This document shows, piece after piece, positions 6,975 through 15,579 of a stretch of 39,790 bases of DNA. Each line of letters opens with the position of its first letter. The first letter of the stretch is position 1. The stretch comes from Candidatus Merdivicinus intestinavium. Lineage in GTDB: Bacteria; Bacillota; Clostridia; Oscillospirales; Ruminococcaceae. A program made the translations under genes and the position numbers. Location: the NCBI GenBank assembly GCA_018713245.1, contig DVFM01000092.1, forward strand, positions 1 through 39,790, written 5' to 3'. Below the pieces are notes generated by a model, which did not search any database, was not told where the DNA came from, and worked only from the letters and a program-made list of their open reading frames with translations.

Positions 6975-7970
6975 TCATTTCGCTCCGCCGGCGCGGACCA
7001 GCTCGATGGCTTCCTTGCCGGTCATGCGGTCCATGGTAATTTCCACCATGCAAAGCTGACGGTATTCCCGTTCGATCTCCCTGCGGCGGCCTTCCGGATC
7101 GGCGGGGCAGTATTTTTCCGCCAGCAGCTCGATGGCCGCCCGCTTTTCGGCGTCATCTTCCAGGATACGGGCTTTCCCAAAGACGATGGCGCTGCGGAAA
7201 TAGGTGGTGTATTCCTCCGGCTTCACCTCGTCCCGGTCCACGACGCAGAAAGAGACTTTTTCGCAGCGCCGGATGGCGTCCAGCTTGTGCCCCGTTTTGG
7301 CGCAGTGGAAGAAGATCCGCCCCTTTGCGTACACATAGCTCAGCGGCACGGCGTAAGGGTACCCGCCGTCCCCGGACACCGCCAAAACCCCCGCCGTCCC
7401 ACGCCGGAGGATGGCCTCGGTTTCTTCCGGAGACAGAAGCTGCCTTTTCCGGCGCATTTCCCGGAAGGGGAGCGGTTTTTCTTCCGGACGCTTCGGCATA
7501 ACGGGCAGCCAGAATTCAACGTCCGCAGAGCCGTCCGCCGGGTATGCCTCCAGTTCCGGCGCAGGGGCTCGGCAATACGGCGAGGACGGGAGCCATTCCA
7601 GCAGAGCGTACCGCTTCGCGTCCGCCAGAGCTCCCGGCAGTTCCCCGCTGTTCCGAAAGACCGCCCAGGACCCTTCCGGAACCGTGTAAGGCTCCAGTCC
7701 GGGGGGACAGTCCCCCTCCCCCAGCTCCGCCGCGATGAAAAACCAGAAGGACCGGTCCTCCGGGTCTTTTTCGGCACAGGAAACGCCCAGGACATCGCTG
7801 CCGGTCACTTTGCGCTCCGTTTTGTCCGCCAGCGCCTTCAGCTGCCCGACCAGGCCGTTCCGGCGGGATTCCGCCCAAAACGCGCCGGAAGTCCCGCTGT
7901 CCTGCCCGGATATCCGGATTCTGCGCCCGGCTACGCGAAACGGCGGCTTTTTTTCAATGCGTACCAGCAT
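6975..7970 (-). CDS. GyrI-like domain fused to Nim/PNPOx flavin-binding domain
   Basis: A 331-aa two-domain protein. Residues 1-160 look like a GyrI-like/AraC effector-binding domain (LVRIEKKPPFRVAG start, PYTVPEGSWAVF near the end). Residues 170-331 resemble the 5-nitroimidazole-resistance (NimA) branch of the pyridoxamine-phosphate-oxidase fold (MRRKRQLLS, GYPYAVPLSYVY, FHCAKTGHKLDAIR, VSFCVVD). A short charged, proline-rich linker joins them. Nim proteins bind a flavin and may reduce nitro groups, while GyrI-like domains bind small hydrophobic ligands. The fusion suggests a ligand-binding or ligand-reducing protein in the cytosol. The start at 7970 has GGAGGG upstream and a good promoter. 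Confidence 0.85.
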   Translation of the reverse strand: MLVRIEKKPPFRVAGRRIRISGQDSGTSGAFWAESRRNGLVGQLKALADKTERKVTGSDVLGVSCAEKDPEDRSFWFFIAAELGEGDCPPGLEPYTVPEGSWAVFRNSGELPGALADAKRYALLEWLPSSPYCRAPAPELEAYPADGSADVEFWLPVMPKRPEEKPLPFREMRRKRQLLSPEETEAILRRGTAGVLAVSGDGGYPYAVPLSYVYAKGRIFFHCAKTGHKLDAIRRCEKVSFCVVDRDEVKPEEYTTYFRSAIVFGKARILEDDAEKRAAIELLAEKYCPADPEGRRREIEREYRQLCMVEITMDRMTGKEAIELVRAGGAK

Positions 7971-8004
7971 GACGCGCCCTCCTTCCAAAGTGTTCCTGCC
8001 ATTT

Positions 8005-8033
8005 ATGGTACCGCATTCCGCCGGCTTTGTCAA
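8005..8033 (-). promoter_or_regulatory. Sigma-A-type promoter for the GyrI/Nim fusion
   Basis: Minus-strand TTGACA and TACCAT with a 17-base spacer, about 34 bases before the start codon. The region lies between this gene and the divergent sigma factor gene. Confidence 0.75.
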
Positions 8034-8109
8034 TCGGGGAAAAAAGCTGCGGGCGGGGCGTCATATTTTCCCGCAGAAGCTGTCTATATAAGTGAAGGGA
8101 GGCGAAGGC

Positions 8110-8667
8110 ATGGAGGACCGCGATATTGTGGAGCTGTTCTGGAATCGGGACCCGGCGGCGATCCGCGCCGTTTCCGAAAAATACGGCAAATTGTGCGGAA
8201 CCCTGGCCCGGAACATCCTGGGAAGCCGGGAGGACGCCGAGGAATGCGTCAACGACGCCTTTTTAAACGCCTGGAACGCCATCCCGCCGGCGCGCCCGGC
8301 GGAACTGGCGGCGTTCCTTTCCAAAATCGTCCGGAGCCTGTCGTTTAACCGGTACCGCAAAAACCGCGCGGAAAAGCGCGGCGGCGGGGAGCTGCCCGGG
8401 GTGCTGGAGGAACTGGGGGAATGTGTGCCCGGGCCGGAGAATGTGGAGCGGGAGACGGACCGGCGGGAGCTGCTGCGCGCCGTTCAGGAATTTCTGGACG
8501 GGCTGCCCGCGGACAAAAGGCGGCTGTTCGTCTGCCGGTACTGGTATGCGGACAGCGTCACCGGCCTTGCAAAGCGGTCCGGCATGACGGCCAATGCCGC
8601 GGCTGCGTCGCTCAGCCGTCTGCGCCGGAAGCTGCGGAAACACTTGGAAGAGAGGGGATTGGGATGA
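8110..8667 (+). CDS. ECF-type RNA polymerase sigma factor
   Basis: A 185-aa sigma-70-family protein with the ECF layout. Region 2 lies near residues 5-80 (AEECVNDAFLNAWNAIPPARP matches the -10 recognition helix, followed by FNRYRKNRAEKR) and region 4 near 120-180 (FVCRYWYADSVTGLAKRSGMTANAAAASLSRLRRKLR, a helix-turn-helix for the -35). The ATG at 8110 has a GAAGGGAGG site; an upstream GTG is less likely. It overlaps the next gene by four bases (ATGA), the usual arrangement of an ECF factor with its membrane partner. The signal it responds to is unknown. Confidence 0.9.
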   Translation: MEDRDIVELFWNRDPAAIRAVSEKYGKLCGTLARNILGSREDAEECVNDAFLNAWNAIPPARPAELAAFLSKIVRSLSFNRYRKNRAEKRGGGELPGVLEELGECVPGPENVERETDRRELLRAVQEFLDGLPADKRRLFVCRYWYADSVTGLAKRSGMTANAAAASLSRLRRKLRKHLEERGLG

Positions 8668-9332
8668 CGGGAAAAGAGGAGCTGTTTGAGGTCCTGGGCG
8701 ATATCCGGGACCGCGATATTCTGGAAGCCCGGGAGGAACGCAAGGGCAGAAAGCGCCGCTGGCGCGCGGCTGCGGCCTGTTTCCTGCTGGCGGCCGCCGT
8801 GGGAGCCGGCGGGCTGTGGTGGGGGCAGTACGGCGTCCGGACGGCTGAGCTGGAAGGCGGCGGGGAGCTGCGGTTTTACCGGTCGGATTCCGCCGGTGCG
8901 GAGCAGCTGGCGCTGGATTTGGACGCAGACCTCCGGGAACTGACTGCGGAGGAAATTGAAACGCTGTTCGGCGGGCTTCCGGTGGAAGCCGTCGGTTATT
9001 TCGACGCGGCGGGGCGGCTGTTCGGGCTGGAGGGAACGCTCGGGCAGGTCAGGCTCGTCCTGGGCGGGTGCGACGCCGCCGTCGAAGGGGAGGAACGGGC
9101 TTCGGAGGTGAACGGCGTGGCTGTGACGGCGGGATACTTCCTGACGGACGCCGACAGCCGGGGGGAGCGGACCGCCATTTATTACGCCGCCTTTTCCCTT
9201 GGGGAGACAGACGCTTATCTGGAATGCGCCGGGCCGGAGGGGAACAGCGGCGAGACGCGGGCGGAGCTGGCTGCGGCGGTACAGGCCCTGACCGGCCGCG
9301 GCGCGCTCCCGCTAGACAAAATCAGGCAATAG
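8664..9332 (+). CDS. Membrane-anchored protein, putative anti-sigma partner
   Basis: A 222-aa protein with a short charged cytoplasmic N-terminus (about 1-32), one transmembrane helix (about 33-53) and an acidic outer domain of about 170 residues rich in Glu, Ala and Gly. The topology and the ATGA overlap with the ECF sigma gene indicate an anti-sigma or signal-sensing partner. No zinc-binding anti-sigma motif is seen in the short N-terminus, so the mechanism is not established. A terminator follows four bases after the stop. Confidence 0.75.
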   Translation: MTGKEELFEVLGDIRDRDILEAREERKGRKRRWRAAAACFLLAAAVGAGGLWWGQYGVRTAELEGGGELRFYRSDSAGAEQLALDLDADLRELTAEEIETLFGGLPVEAVGYFDAAGRLFGLEGTLGQVRLVLGGCDAAVEGEERASEVNGVAVTAGYFLTDADSRGERTAIYYAAFSLGETDAYLECAGPEGNSGETRAELAAAVQALTGRGALPLDKIRQ

Positions 9333-9335
9333 CGG

Positions 9336-9365
9336 AAAACGCTGTCCCTTACGGGGCGGCGTTTT
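9336..9365 (+). terminator. Terminator of the ECF sigma unit
   Basis: A stem of AAAACGC with GCGTTTT plus inner GC pairs is followed by T residues and lies directly after the stop of the anti-sigma-like gene. Confidence 0.8.
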
Positions 9366-9437
9366 TGCTTCTTTTCTCCCGGGGCGGCGCCGAGGGTCAA
9401 GATTTTGTAAGAATGTAAGGATTCTCTCCCGATTTGA

Positions 9438-9466
9438 TTGACTTTTGATAGGAAAAACGGTAAAAT
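9438..9466 (+). promoter_or_regulatory. Sigma-A-type promoter for the glycosidase pair
   Basis: TTGACT and TAAAAT with a 17-base spacer, ending 42 bases before the GH36 start codon. Confidence 0.75.
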
Positions 9467-9508
9467 GGAGGCAGGTTCCTGATACAATTGATGAGGGAGG
9501 GTTTTGGT

Positions 9509-11362
9509 ATGGAATTTTACGCGGAATGGCGGCTGCGGGGCGACGCTTTCGGCAGCGGATTCAGCGCGGGGCTGTCCATGACCGGCGGCGAGTCGGTTCA
9601 GACGATGCGGGAAATCTCCCGGGACGGGGAAAAGACGGTGTTTGAGGGAGCCGGGGGCCACCGGCTCGTCTGCCGCCATATCCCCCGGGACGGCGTCGTG
9701 GAGTGCAGCACGGTATTTGAAAACCCGACGGGCCGTCCGGCGGTGCTGGAAATGCTCTCGAGCTTCGCGGTCCGGGGACTTACGGCCCACCGCCTCCACC
9801 GGGCTCTGTCCTTCTGGAGCGCCGAGGGCCGGCTGCTGAGCCAGGACCTTGTCGACCTCGATATGGAGAAATCCTGGAGCGGCGGGGGGCTGCGCACCGA
9901 GAAATTCGGGCAGACGGGCTCCATGCCGGTGCGGAAATGGTTCCCCTTCCTGGCGCTGGAAAACACGGAGACGGGGAAATTCTTCGCCGTCCAGCTTTAC
10001 TGCGCGTCCAGCTGGCAGCTGGAGGTGTTCCGCATGCAGGACCCTCTGTGCGTCTGCGGCGGACTGGCGGACCGGGATTTCGGCCACTGGTTTAAGGAAA
10101 TCGCCCCCGGGGAGTCCTTTGAAACGCCCAAGGCGGTCATTGCGGAGGGGGATTCCCTGGAGGAAGTCTGCGATAAGCTGGTCAAGGCCCAGCATCCCCG
10201 GATTGCGGAGATTGACCGGGACATGCCGGTGATTTTCAACGAGTTCTGCACCACCTGGGGGAACCCCACCCTGGAAAACCTCCGGAAAACCGCTGAAAAG
10301 CTGGAAGGCTCCGGCGTGCGCTACCTGGTCATCGACGCGGGATGGTACAAAAAGAACGCCGACTGGAGCGGCGACGTGGGCGACTGGGTTCCCAATGCGG
10401 AGCTGTTCCCCAACGGCATCGGGGAAGCGGCGGAAATGATCCGCTCCCACGGCCTGATTCCGGGGCTCTGGTTTGAAATGGAGAACACGGCGGTGAATTC
10501 CGACGCTTTTCAGATGACGGACCACCTGCTCAGGCGGGACGGCTTCCCCATTACCGCCGGCGCCCGCCGGTTCTGGGATATGGCCGACCCCTGGGTGCGG
10601 GATTACCTGTCTAAACGGGTGATCGGCCTTCTGCGGGACAACGGGTTCGGCTACCTCAAGGTGGATTACAACGACAACATCGGCGTCGGCTGCGACGGCG
10701 CGGAGAGCCCCGGCGAGGGCCTGCGGCAGCGGGTCTGCGCAAGCCAGGACTTTTTCCGGGAAATCGCCCGGCAGCTGCCGGAACTGGTCATAGAAAACTG
10801 CTCCAGCGGCGGCCACCGGCTGGAGCCCTCCATGATGGAGCTGGTCTCCCAGGCGAGCTTTTCCGACGCCCACGAGTGCCGGAGCATCCCCATCATCGCC
10901 GCCAACCTCCACCGCCTCATCCGGCCGGAACAGAGCCAGATCTGGGCGGTGCTCCACCAGAAGGACGATCCGGACCGCATCCGCTATCTGCTGACGGCGG
11001 GCTTTTTGGGGCGGCTCTGCCTGAGCGGGGAGATTTTTGAGCTGGACTGCGAAAAATGGGGCGAGGCGCTGGAAGCCGTGCGGTTTTACGGCCGGGTGCG
11101 CCGCATCATCCGGGACGGCTTCACCGGCGTTATCCGCTGCACGGCCCGGGCCTACAATTCCCCCGAAGGCTACCAGGCGGTGCTGCGCACTCTGGGGGAC
11201 GAGGCGCTCCTTGTGGTCCACACCTTTGCCGGCGGCGCCAACCCGCCCATTGCGGACCTGCTGGAAGGCTATGAAACGGCGGAGAAATTCGGCGGGGAGC
11301 TGGACGGCGATTTTCAGGGGGCCGTGTTTCACCTGCGCCGGAGACAGGGAGGCGCCTTATGA
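9509..11362 (+). CDS. Alpha-galactosidase, GH36 family
   Basis: A 617-aa GH36/melibiase-type glycosidase. The N-terminal beta-sandwich (about 1-230) leads to a TIM barrel beginning near NEFCTTWG. The nucleophile is the Asp in YLKVDYNDN (about 386). VIENCSSGGHRLEPSM (about 427-442) follows, and the acid/base Asp is in SFSDAHE (about 453). No signal peptide is seen, so it should act on alpha-galactosides inside the cell. An AGGGAGG site precedes the ATG at 9509; upstream in-frame starts lack one. It overlaps the rhamnosidase gene by four bases. No transporter or regulator is adjacent. Confidence 0.9.
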   Translation: MEFYAEWRLRGDAFGSGFSAGLSMTGGESVQTMREISRDGEKTVFEGAGGHRLVCRHIPRDGVVECSTVFENPTGRPAVLEMLSSFAVRGLTAHRLHRALSFWSAEGRLLSQDLVDLDMEKSWSGGGLRTEKFGQTGSMPVRKWFPFLALENTETGKFFAVQLYCASSWQLEVFRMQDPLCVCGGLADRDFGHWFKEIAPGESFETPKAVIAEGDSLEEVCDKLVKAQHPRIAEIDRDMPVIFNEFCTTWGNPTLENLRKTAEKLEGSGVRYLVIDAGWYKKNADWSGDVGDWVPNAELFPNGIGEAAEMIRSHGLIPGLWFEMENTAVNSDAFQMTDHLLRRDGFPITAGARRFWDMADPWVRDYLSKRVIGLLRDNGFGYLKVDYNDNIGVGCDGAESPGEGLRQRVCASQDFFREIARQLPELVIENCSSGGHRLEPSMMELVSQASFSDAHECRSIPIIAANLHRLIRPEQSQIWAVLHQKDDPDRIRYLLTAGFLGRLCLSGEIFELDCEKWGEALEAVRFYGRVRRIIRDGFTGVIRCTARAYNSPEGYQAVLRTLGDEALLVVHTFAGGANPPIADLLEGYETAEKFGGELDGDFQGAVFHLRRRQGGAL

Positions 11363-13467
11363 GGAATCTCCATTGGATTCAGGGAGACTGCCGCTGCGAA
11401 TCGCCGCTGTTCCGGCGGGAATTCCGGGCGGGGCCGCTGTCGTCGGCGAAACTCGAAATCTGCGGCCTGGGCTTTTTCCGGCTTTATGTCAACGGCCGGC
11501 GGGTCGGGGACGAGGAGCTGGTCCCCGTCTGGTCCAACTACAGCTCCCTGCTGGGCTGCCGGGCCGGATACCCCGTCTGGGAGGAGCGGGCGCATTACCG
11601 TGCCTATTACCTTTCCTACGACCTGCGCCCCTATCTGCGGGAGGGGGAGAATGTGCTGGGCGTCCAGCTGGGCAACGGCTGGTACCACCAGACCCGGCGC
11701 ACGGCGGAAGGGGATTTCATTTACGGGTTCCCGAAGCTGCGGTATGAGCTGACCCTGACGGCGCTGGACGGGACGAAAACCTTGATCGAAAGCGACCCCC
11801 GCACCCTTTGGAAGGAAAGCGAAATCCTCGAAAATAATATCTATTACGGGGAGGTCCACGACCTGCGAAAACGGGACCCCCTCTGGTGCGAGCCGGGGCA
11901 GGCCGGGGCGGGATGGAAGCCCTCCCGGCCCGTCCATGCGCCGGAAACCGAGCTGGTCCGGCAGAACTGCCCCGCCGACCGGATTATCCGCCGGCTCACC
12001 CCCATGCCGGCGGGGGAAAAGGACGGGAAACGGATTTACGACTGCGGGGAGAATATCACCGGCTGGGTGAACATGCGCTGCCGGGGAAAGGCCGGCGAGC
12101 CGGTCACGGTGCGGCACAGCGAGGAGCTTGCCCCGGACGGCGGGCTGGATTTCGTCTCCTGCGGCGGGGAGGGGCAGATTCAGGAGGACCGGTATCTCTG
12201 CGGGGAGGAGCCGGCGTCGGCGCACCCCAAGTTCTGCTGGCACGGGTTCCGGTACTTTTCGGTGGAAGGCCCCGGCGAGCCGGAGGATGTTTCGGTGGTC
12301 CACACCGACATTGCGCTGACGTCCGGGTTCCGCTGCTCCAATCCGGTGCTCAACTGGCTGTATGAGGCGTATGTCCGCTCGCAGCTGGGGAATATCCACG
12401 GCTCCGTCCCCTCCGACTGCCCCCACCGGGAGCGGCTGGGCTACACCGGCGACGGGCAGATTACCGCCCGCAGCGCCATGCTGACCCTGGGGGTCAAGCG
12501 GATGTACGGCAAGTGGATGGAGGACATCCTGGACAGCGCCGGCGCCGATACCGGCCATATCCCCCACACCGCCCCGTTTTTCGGAGGGGGCGGCGGGCCC
12601 GGCGGCTGGGGCGGCGCGGTCTTTCTCATCCCCATGATTTACTACGAGGAGTACGGCGACCTTTCCCTCCTGAAACGGGCCTACCCCGCCATCCTCCGCT
12701 GGCTGGACTACATGGAAAGCCGGTCGGAAAACGGGCTGGTGGTCCGGGAGGAGGAAGGCGGCTGGTGCCTGGGGGACTGGTGCGCTCCCGGGGAGCCGCG
12801 GCCCTCTCTGCCGGAGCCTTTTGTCAACACCTATTACTACATCCGGGGGCTGCGGGCGGCCCTCCGGGCGGCGGAGCTGCTGGGGGAGACGGAGCCTCCC
12901 TTCGCGGCGGAACGGCTGCTCGCCAGCGAGGCGGCCTTCAAGGAGGCGTACTACGACCCGGAAACCGGCAGCTTCTGCGGCGGCGTCAACGGGGCGGACG
13001 CTTTCGCCATCGACATTTCCCTGGGCACCGACCGCACATGGCGCAGCCTGGTGGCCAAATACTGCGAGTGCAGCAAGCTGGACACCGGCATTTTCGGGAC
13101 GGATGTTCTTCTGGACGTCCTGTTCCGAAACGGCGAGGCGGGGCTGGCCTACAACCTGATGGTCCGGCGGACGGAGGCTTCCTACGCCCGGATGATGGCG
13201 GCCGGGGCCACCACCCTGTGGGAAACCTGGGACGGCGGCGCTTCCCACAATCATCCCATGTTCGGCGGCCCGGTCCGGCTGCTGTTCACCGAGGTGCTGG
13301 GCATCCGCCAGCGTCCGGGGACGGCGGGCTACGCCGATTACTGGGTGAAGCCGGCCAACATCCCCGCCCTCTCCTGGGCGGAAGGCTGGATCACAACCCC
13401 CAGAGGGCGGGTTTTTGTCCGCTGGGAGCGGGACGCCCAGGGGAAGCTCCGGATCTGCTCCGGTTAA
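11359..13467 (+). CDS. Alpha-L-rhamnosidase-like glycosidase, GH78 family
   Basis: A 702-aa protein with the GH78 layout: N-terminal beta domains (FRLYVNGRRVGD, GENVLGVQLGNGWY), a middle domain with YDCGENITGWV, and an (alpha/alpha)6 barrel carrying the family motif SDCPHRERLGYTGDGQ (about 352-367). Later GATTLWETWDGG and ASHNHPMFG match the catalytic cleft. It should release terminal L-rhamnose from plant glycosides or polysaccharide fragments. No signal peptide is seen, so it is probably cytoplasmic. It is shorter than many GH78 enzymes of 900 residues or more but keeps the core. The start overlaps the GH36 stop (ATGA), so the two are translationally coupled. Confidence 0.9.
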   Translation: MRNLHWIQGDCRCESPLFRREFRAGPLSSAKLEICGLGFFRLYVNGRRVGDEELVPVWSNYSSLLGCRAGYPVWEERAHYRAYYLSYDLRPYLREGENVLGVQLGNGWYHQTRRTAEGDFIYGFPKLRYELTLTALDGTKTLIESDPRTLWKESEILENNIYYGEVHDLRKRDPLWCEPGQAGAGWKPSRPVHAPETELVRQNCPADRIIRRLTPMPAGEKDGKRIYDCGENITGWVNMRCRGKAGEPVTVRHSEELAPDGGLDFVSCGGEGQIQEDRYLCGEEPASAHPKFCWHGFRYFSVEGPGEPEDVSVVHTDIALTSGFRCSNPVLNWLYEAYVRSQLGNIHGSVPSDCPHRERLGYTGDGQITARSAMLTLGVKRMYGKWMEDILDSAGADTGHIPHTAPFFGGGGGPGGWGGAVFLIPMIYYEEYGDLSLLKRAYPAILRWLDYMESRSENGLVVREEEGGWCLGDWCAPGEPRPSLPEPFVNTYYYIRGLRAALRAAELLGETEPPFAAERLLASEAAFKEAYYDPETGSFCGGVNGADAFAIDISLGTDRTWRSLVAKYCECSKLDTGIFGTDVLLDVLFRNGEAGLAYNLMVRRTEASYARMMAAGATTLWETWDGGASHNHPMFGGPVRLLFTEVLGIRQRPGTAGYADYWVKPANIPALSWAEGWITTPRGRVFVRWERDAQGKLRICSG

Positions 13468-13536
13468 TCCTGTCCCGGGCGGCGCGGATTTCCGCGTCTT
13501 AACAGAAAAAATTCCCAAACAGAAAGGAACAAGATT

Positions 13537-14229
13537 ATGAAAAAGAAAGTCAAAAAAATAGCGGCGGCCCTCTGCGCGGCGGCCGCCGTCCTCTCCCTCG
13601 GCGGCTGCGGGGGCCTTTCCAGCCTGATGGCGCAGGGCTTTGACGCCAGCGGCTATGTGCAGGGGATCCTGGACAGCACCTATAAGGGAATTTATGATAA
13701 ATATATGGAAACCACCGGCGCTACCGAGACGGAAGCGGCCGAAGGCTATGAAGCCGGCCTGGAGACGGAAGCCAACTACCTGGCGGCCTACCTGGGGTTC
13801 CAGGAGTATTTTGAATCCGACGCCATGGACCAGACCCTCAAGCAGGAGATGATTGATTATTACCGGGAGCTCTACTCCCACTCCCGCTATGAGGTGGCGG
13901 AAGCGGTGGAAACCGACAGCGGCTACAACGTTCAGGTGACCATTGAGCCCATCAACATTATGAACGACGCCATGTCCGACCTGGAAACCTACATCGACGA
14001 CTTCAGCACCCGGAACATGAACGGCGAATTCGCCGACTACTCCGACGAGGAATTCTACAAAACCTTCGCCGAGGGGGCCATGGATGTCCTGGAAGGCTAT
14101 ATGGACAGCTTTACCTACGCCGAAGCGACCAACATCGTGGTGCTGGTGTACGAGGATACGGACGGGCTGTACACCATCAGCGACAACGACTTTACCAATC
14201 TGGACACCAACATGGTTCTGTATCCGTAA
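13537..14229 (+). CDS. Lipoprotein of unknown function, 230 aa
   Basis: The N-terminus has three lysines, an Ala-rich hydrophobic stretch and the lipobox LGGC (Cys at about 24), so the mature protein should be lipid-anchored outside the membrane. The rest is acidic and helical-looking, with many Asp, Glu and Tyr residues and no motif I recognise. A GAAAGG site precedes the ATG. It stands 69 bases after the rhamnosidase, possibly with its own weak promoter. Its TAA directly abuts the stop of the convergent lipoprotein gene, with no base between them. Confidence 0.8.
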   Translation: MKKKVKKIAAALCAAAAVLSLGGCGGLSSLMAQGFDASGYVQGILDSTYKGIYDKYMETTGATETEAAEGYEAGLETEANYLAAYLGFQEYFESDAMDQTLKQEMIDYYRELYSHSRYEVAEAVETDSGYNVQVTIEPINIMNDAMSDLETYIDDFSTRNMNGEFADYSDEEFYKTFAEGAMDVLEGYMDSFTYAEATNIVVLVYEDTDGLYTISDNDFTNLDTNMVLYP

Positions 14230-14835
14230 TCAGCTGTTGACGATTTCCAGGAACACCTCTTTGGCAAGGTCGGGGTTCTGGGTATTGGAAATGAGAAAGA
14301 CGCCGTACTCCTGCCCCATCATGGCGGCATCCAGCGTTTCGTTTCCGGAGATGCGCACACCGCAGACGGCGGTCTGTTCGCCGGTGGCGTTGCCGTCCTC
14401 ATCCACCATGTCAAAGGAGAGAAGGTCCTCCTCGGGAATCTGGGCCAGCTCCTCCGCCGTAAAGGTTTCCTCCAGATTGGAGAAATAATCGCTGCGGGCG
14501 CTGCGGGCCGCCTCATCCACCGTGCAGATCATAATGTCCATTTCGTTTGCGGCAATCATGGCGTCGACTTTCATGATGCTGGCGCCGTAAAGGCTGGGGT
14601 CGGATTCATCGCCGACGCTGAGGGAGGAAAATTCGGCGGTCTCGCCCGCCGCAGAGAGGGCGGCGCTGTCTGCGGAGAAACTCTCTCCGTAGCTGGTCAG
14701 CTGTTCATCGTCTACGTAAGGCCCGACGGCTGTAATCTGCAAAGCGCTGCTTCCGCTGTCACCGCAGGAGGCGAGGGCGGCGGGGCAGAGCATCACCGCA
14801 CAGAGGGTTATTGCGGCAATTGATTTTCTTTTCAT
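14230..14835 (-). CDS. Lipoprotein of unknown function, 201 aa
   Basis: A signal peptide with MKRK, a hydrophobic core and lipobox LASC (Cys about 24) predicts an extracytoplasmic lipoprotein. The mature part is acidic and contains an IMKVDAMIAANEMDIMICT segment and a C-terminal NPDLAKEVFLEIVN. These recall the end of extracellular solute-binding lobes, but the protein is too short for a full binding protein. An AGAAGGAGC site precedes the ATG at 14835. It converges on the unrelated lipoprotein at 13537 with zero spacing and no visible terminator between. Confidence 0.8.
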   Translation of the reverse strand: MKRKSIAAITLCAVMLCPAALASCGDSGSSALQITAVGPYVDDEQLTSYGESFSADSAALSAAGETAEFSSLSVGDESDPSLYGASIMKVDAMIAANEMDIMICTVDEAARSARSDYFSNLEETFTAEELAQIPEEDLLSFDMVDEDGNATGEQTAVCGVRISGNETLDAAMMGQEYGVFLISNTQNPDLAKEVFLEIVNS

Positions 14836-14880
14836 GGAAAAGCTCCTTCTTTCTGCGATTTGTTATCGGATGATGATATT

Positions 14881-14909
14881 ATTATAACGCAGCCGCGGCG
14901 GAGCTTCTA
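14881..14909 (-). promoter_or_regulatory. Possible promoter for the lipoprotein at 14230
   Basis: A perfect minus-strand TATAAT (14881-14886) lies 45 bases before the start, but the -35 at 17-base spacing (TAGAAG) is poor. The rest of 14910-15054 holds only a small hairpin (15024-15029 with 15045-15050) downstream of spmB. Confidence 0.4.
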
Positions 14910-15054
14910 TTGGTTTTGCTGAATCTTTTGTGAAATATAGATGAAACAAAATCAGTTTATTCGGTCATAATTTTGAAATTGTTTGGTTACAATTGCACCC
15001 GGATCAGTACGGTTTGGAAATATTCCACATTTTCAACCGCGGGTTGTGGAAAAC

Positions 15055-15579
15055 TCAGTCGAGAAACAGGCGGACCATCCACCCGGCGCTGAGGATAACC
15101 GCCAAATCCCCCAGCAGGGAGCAGGGGAGGGCGTAGCGGGTCCGGGATACCTTGACCGAGCCGAAGTAAAGGGCGGTGGTGTAGAAGGTGGTTTCGGAGG
15201 CGCTCTGGATGACGCTGGCCACCCGGCCCGGGAAGCTGTCCGGGCCGCAGCTTTGGAGGATTCCCTGAAAAACGGCCAGGGAGCCGCTCCCCGAAAGGGG
15301 GCGCAGCAGCGCCAGGGGCGTGACCTCCGGGGGGACGCCCAGCGCCTCCGCCGCGGGCCGCACCGCCCAGCAGAGGGCGTCCAGACCGCCGGAGGCTTCC
15401 AGCATCCCCAGCACCGTCAGAAACAGGATGAGGGGCGGCGCCATTCCGGCGGCGGTGCGCAGGCCCTGTTTGGCGCCGGCGCAGAAGGCCTCCAGCAGGT
15501 TGACCCTGCGAAACAGGCCGTACCCCAGGACGCCGGCGATTGCAGCGGGGATCGCCAGCCCCGCCAGAAGGGCGCTCAT
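15055..15579 (-). CDS. spmB: Spore maturation protein SpmB
   Basis: A 174-aa hydrophobic protein, close to the usual SpmB length of about 178. The nucleoside-recognition (Gate) domain is visible in GAKQGLRTAAGMAPPLILFLTVLGML, with the polar motif SGSGSLAVFQGI and the segment SASETTFYTTALYFGS. In Bacillus subtilis spmA and spmB are needed for spore core dehydration. An AGGAGGG site precedes the start at 15579, which overlaps the spmA stop by four bases. A role in sporulation here is inferred from family and pairing. Confidence 0.9.
   Translation of the reverse strand: MSALLAGLAIPAAIAGVLGYGLFRRVNLLEAFCAGAKQGLRTAAGMAPPLILFLTVLGMLEASGGLDALCWAVRPAAEALGVPPEVTPLALLRPLSGSGSLAVFQGILQSCGPDSFPGRVASVIQSASETTFYTTALYFGSVKVSRTRYALPCSLLGDLAVILSAGWMVRLFLD

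Noticed and set aside
8081-8090. TGTCTATATA as an ECF-type -10 for the sigma gene
   Set aside because: No partner -35 at suitable spacing, and the transcript would start almost on the ribosome site at 8094-8102.
9215-13881. Very long leftward open frames (705 and 850 codons) opposite the glycosidase genes
   Set aside because: They are rich in Pro, Arg, Gly and Ala, lack ribosome sites and known motifs, and run opposite clear GH36/GH78 genes; long antisense frames are expected in GC-rich coding DNA.
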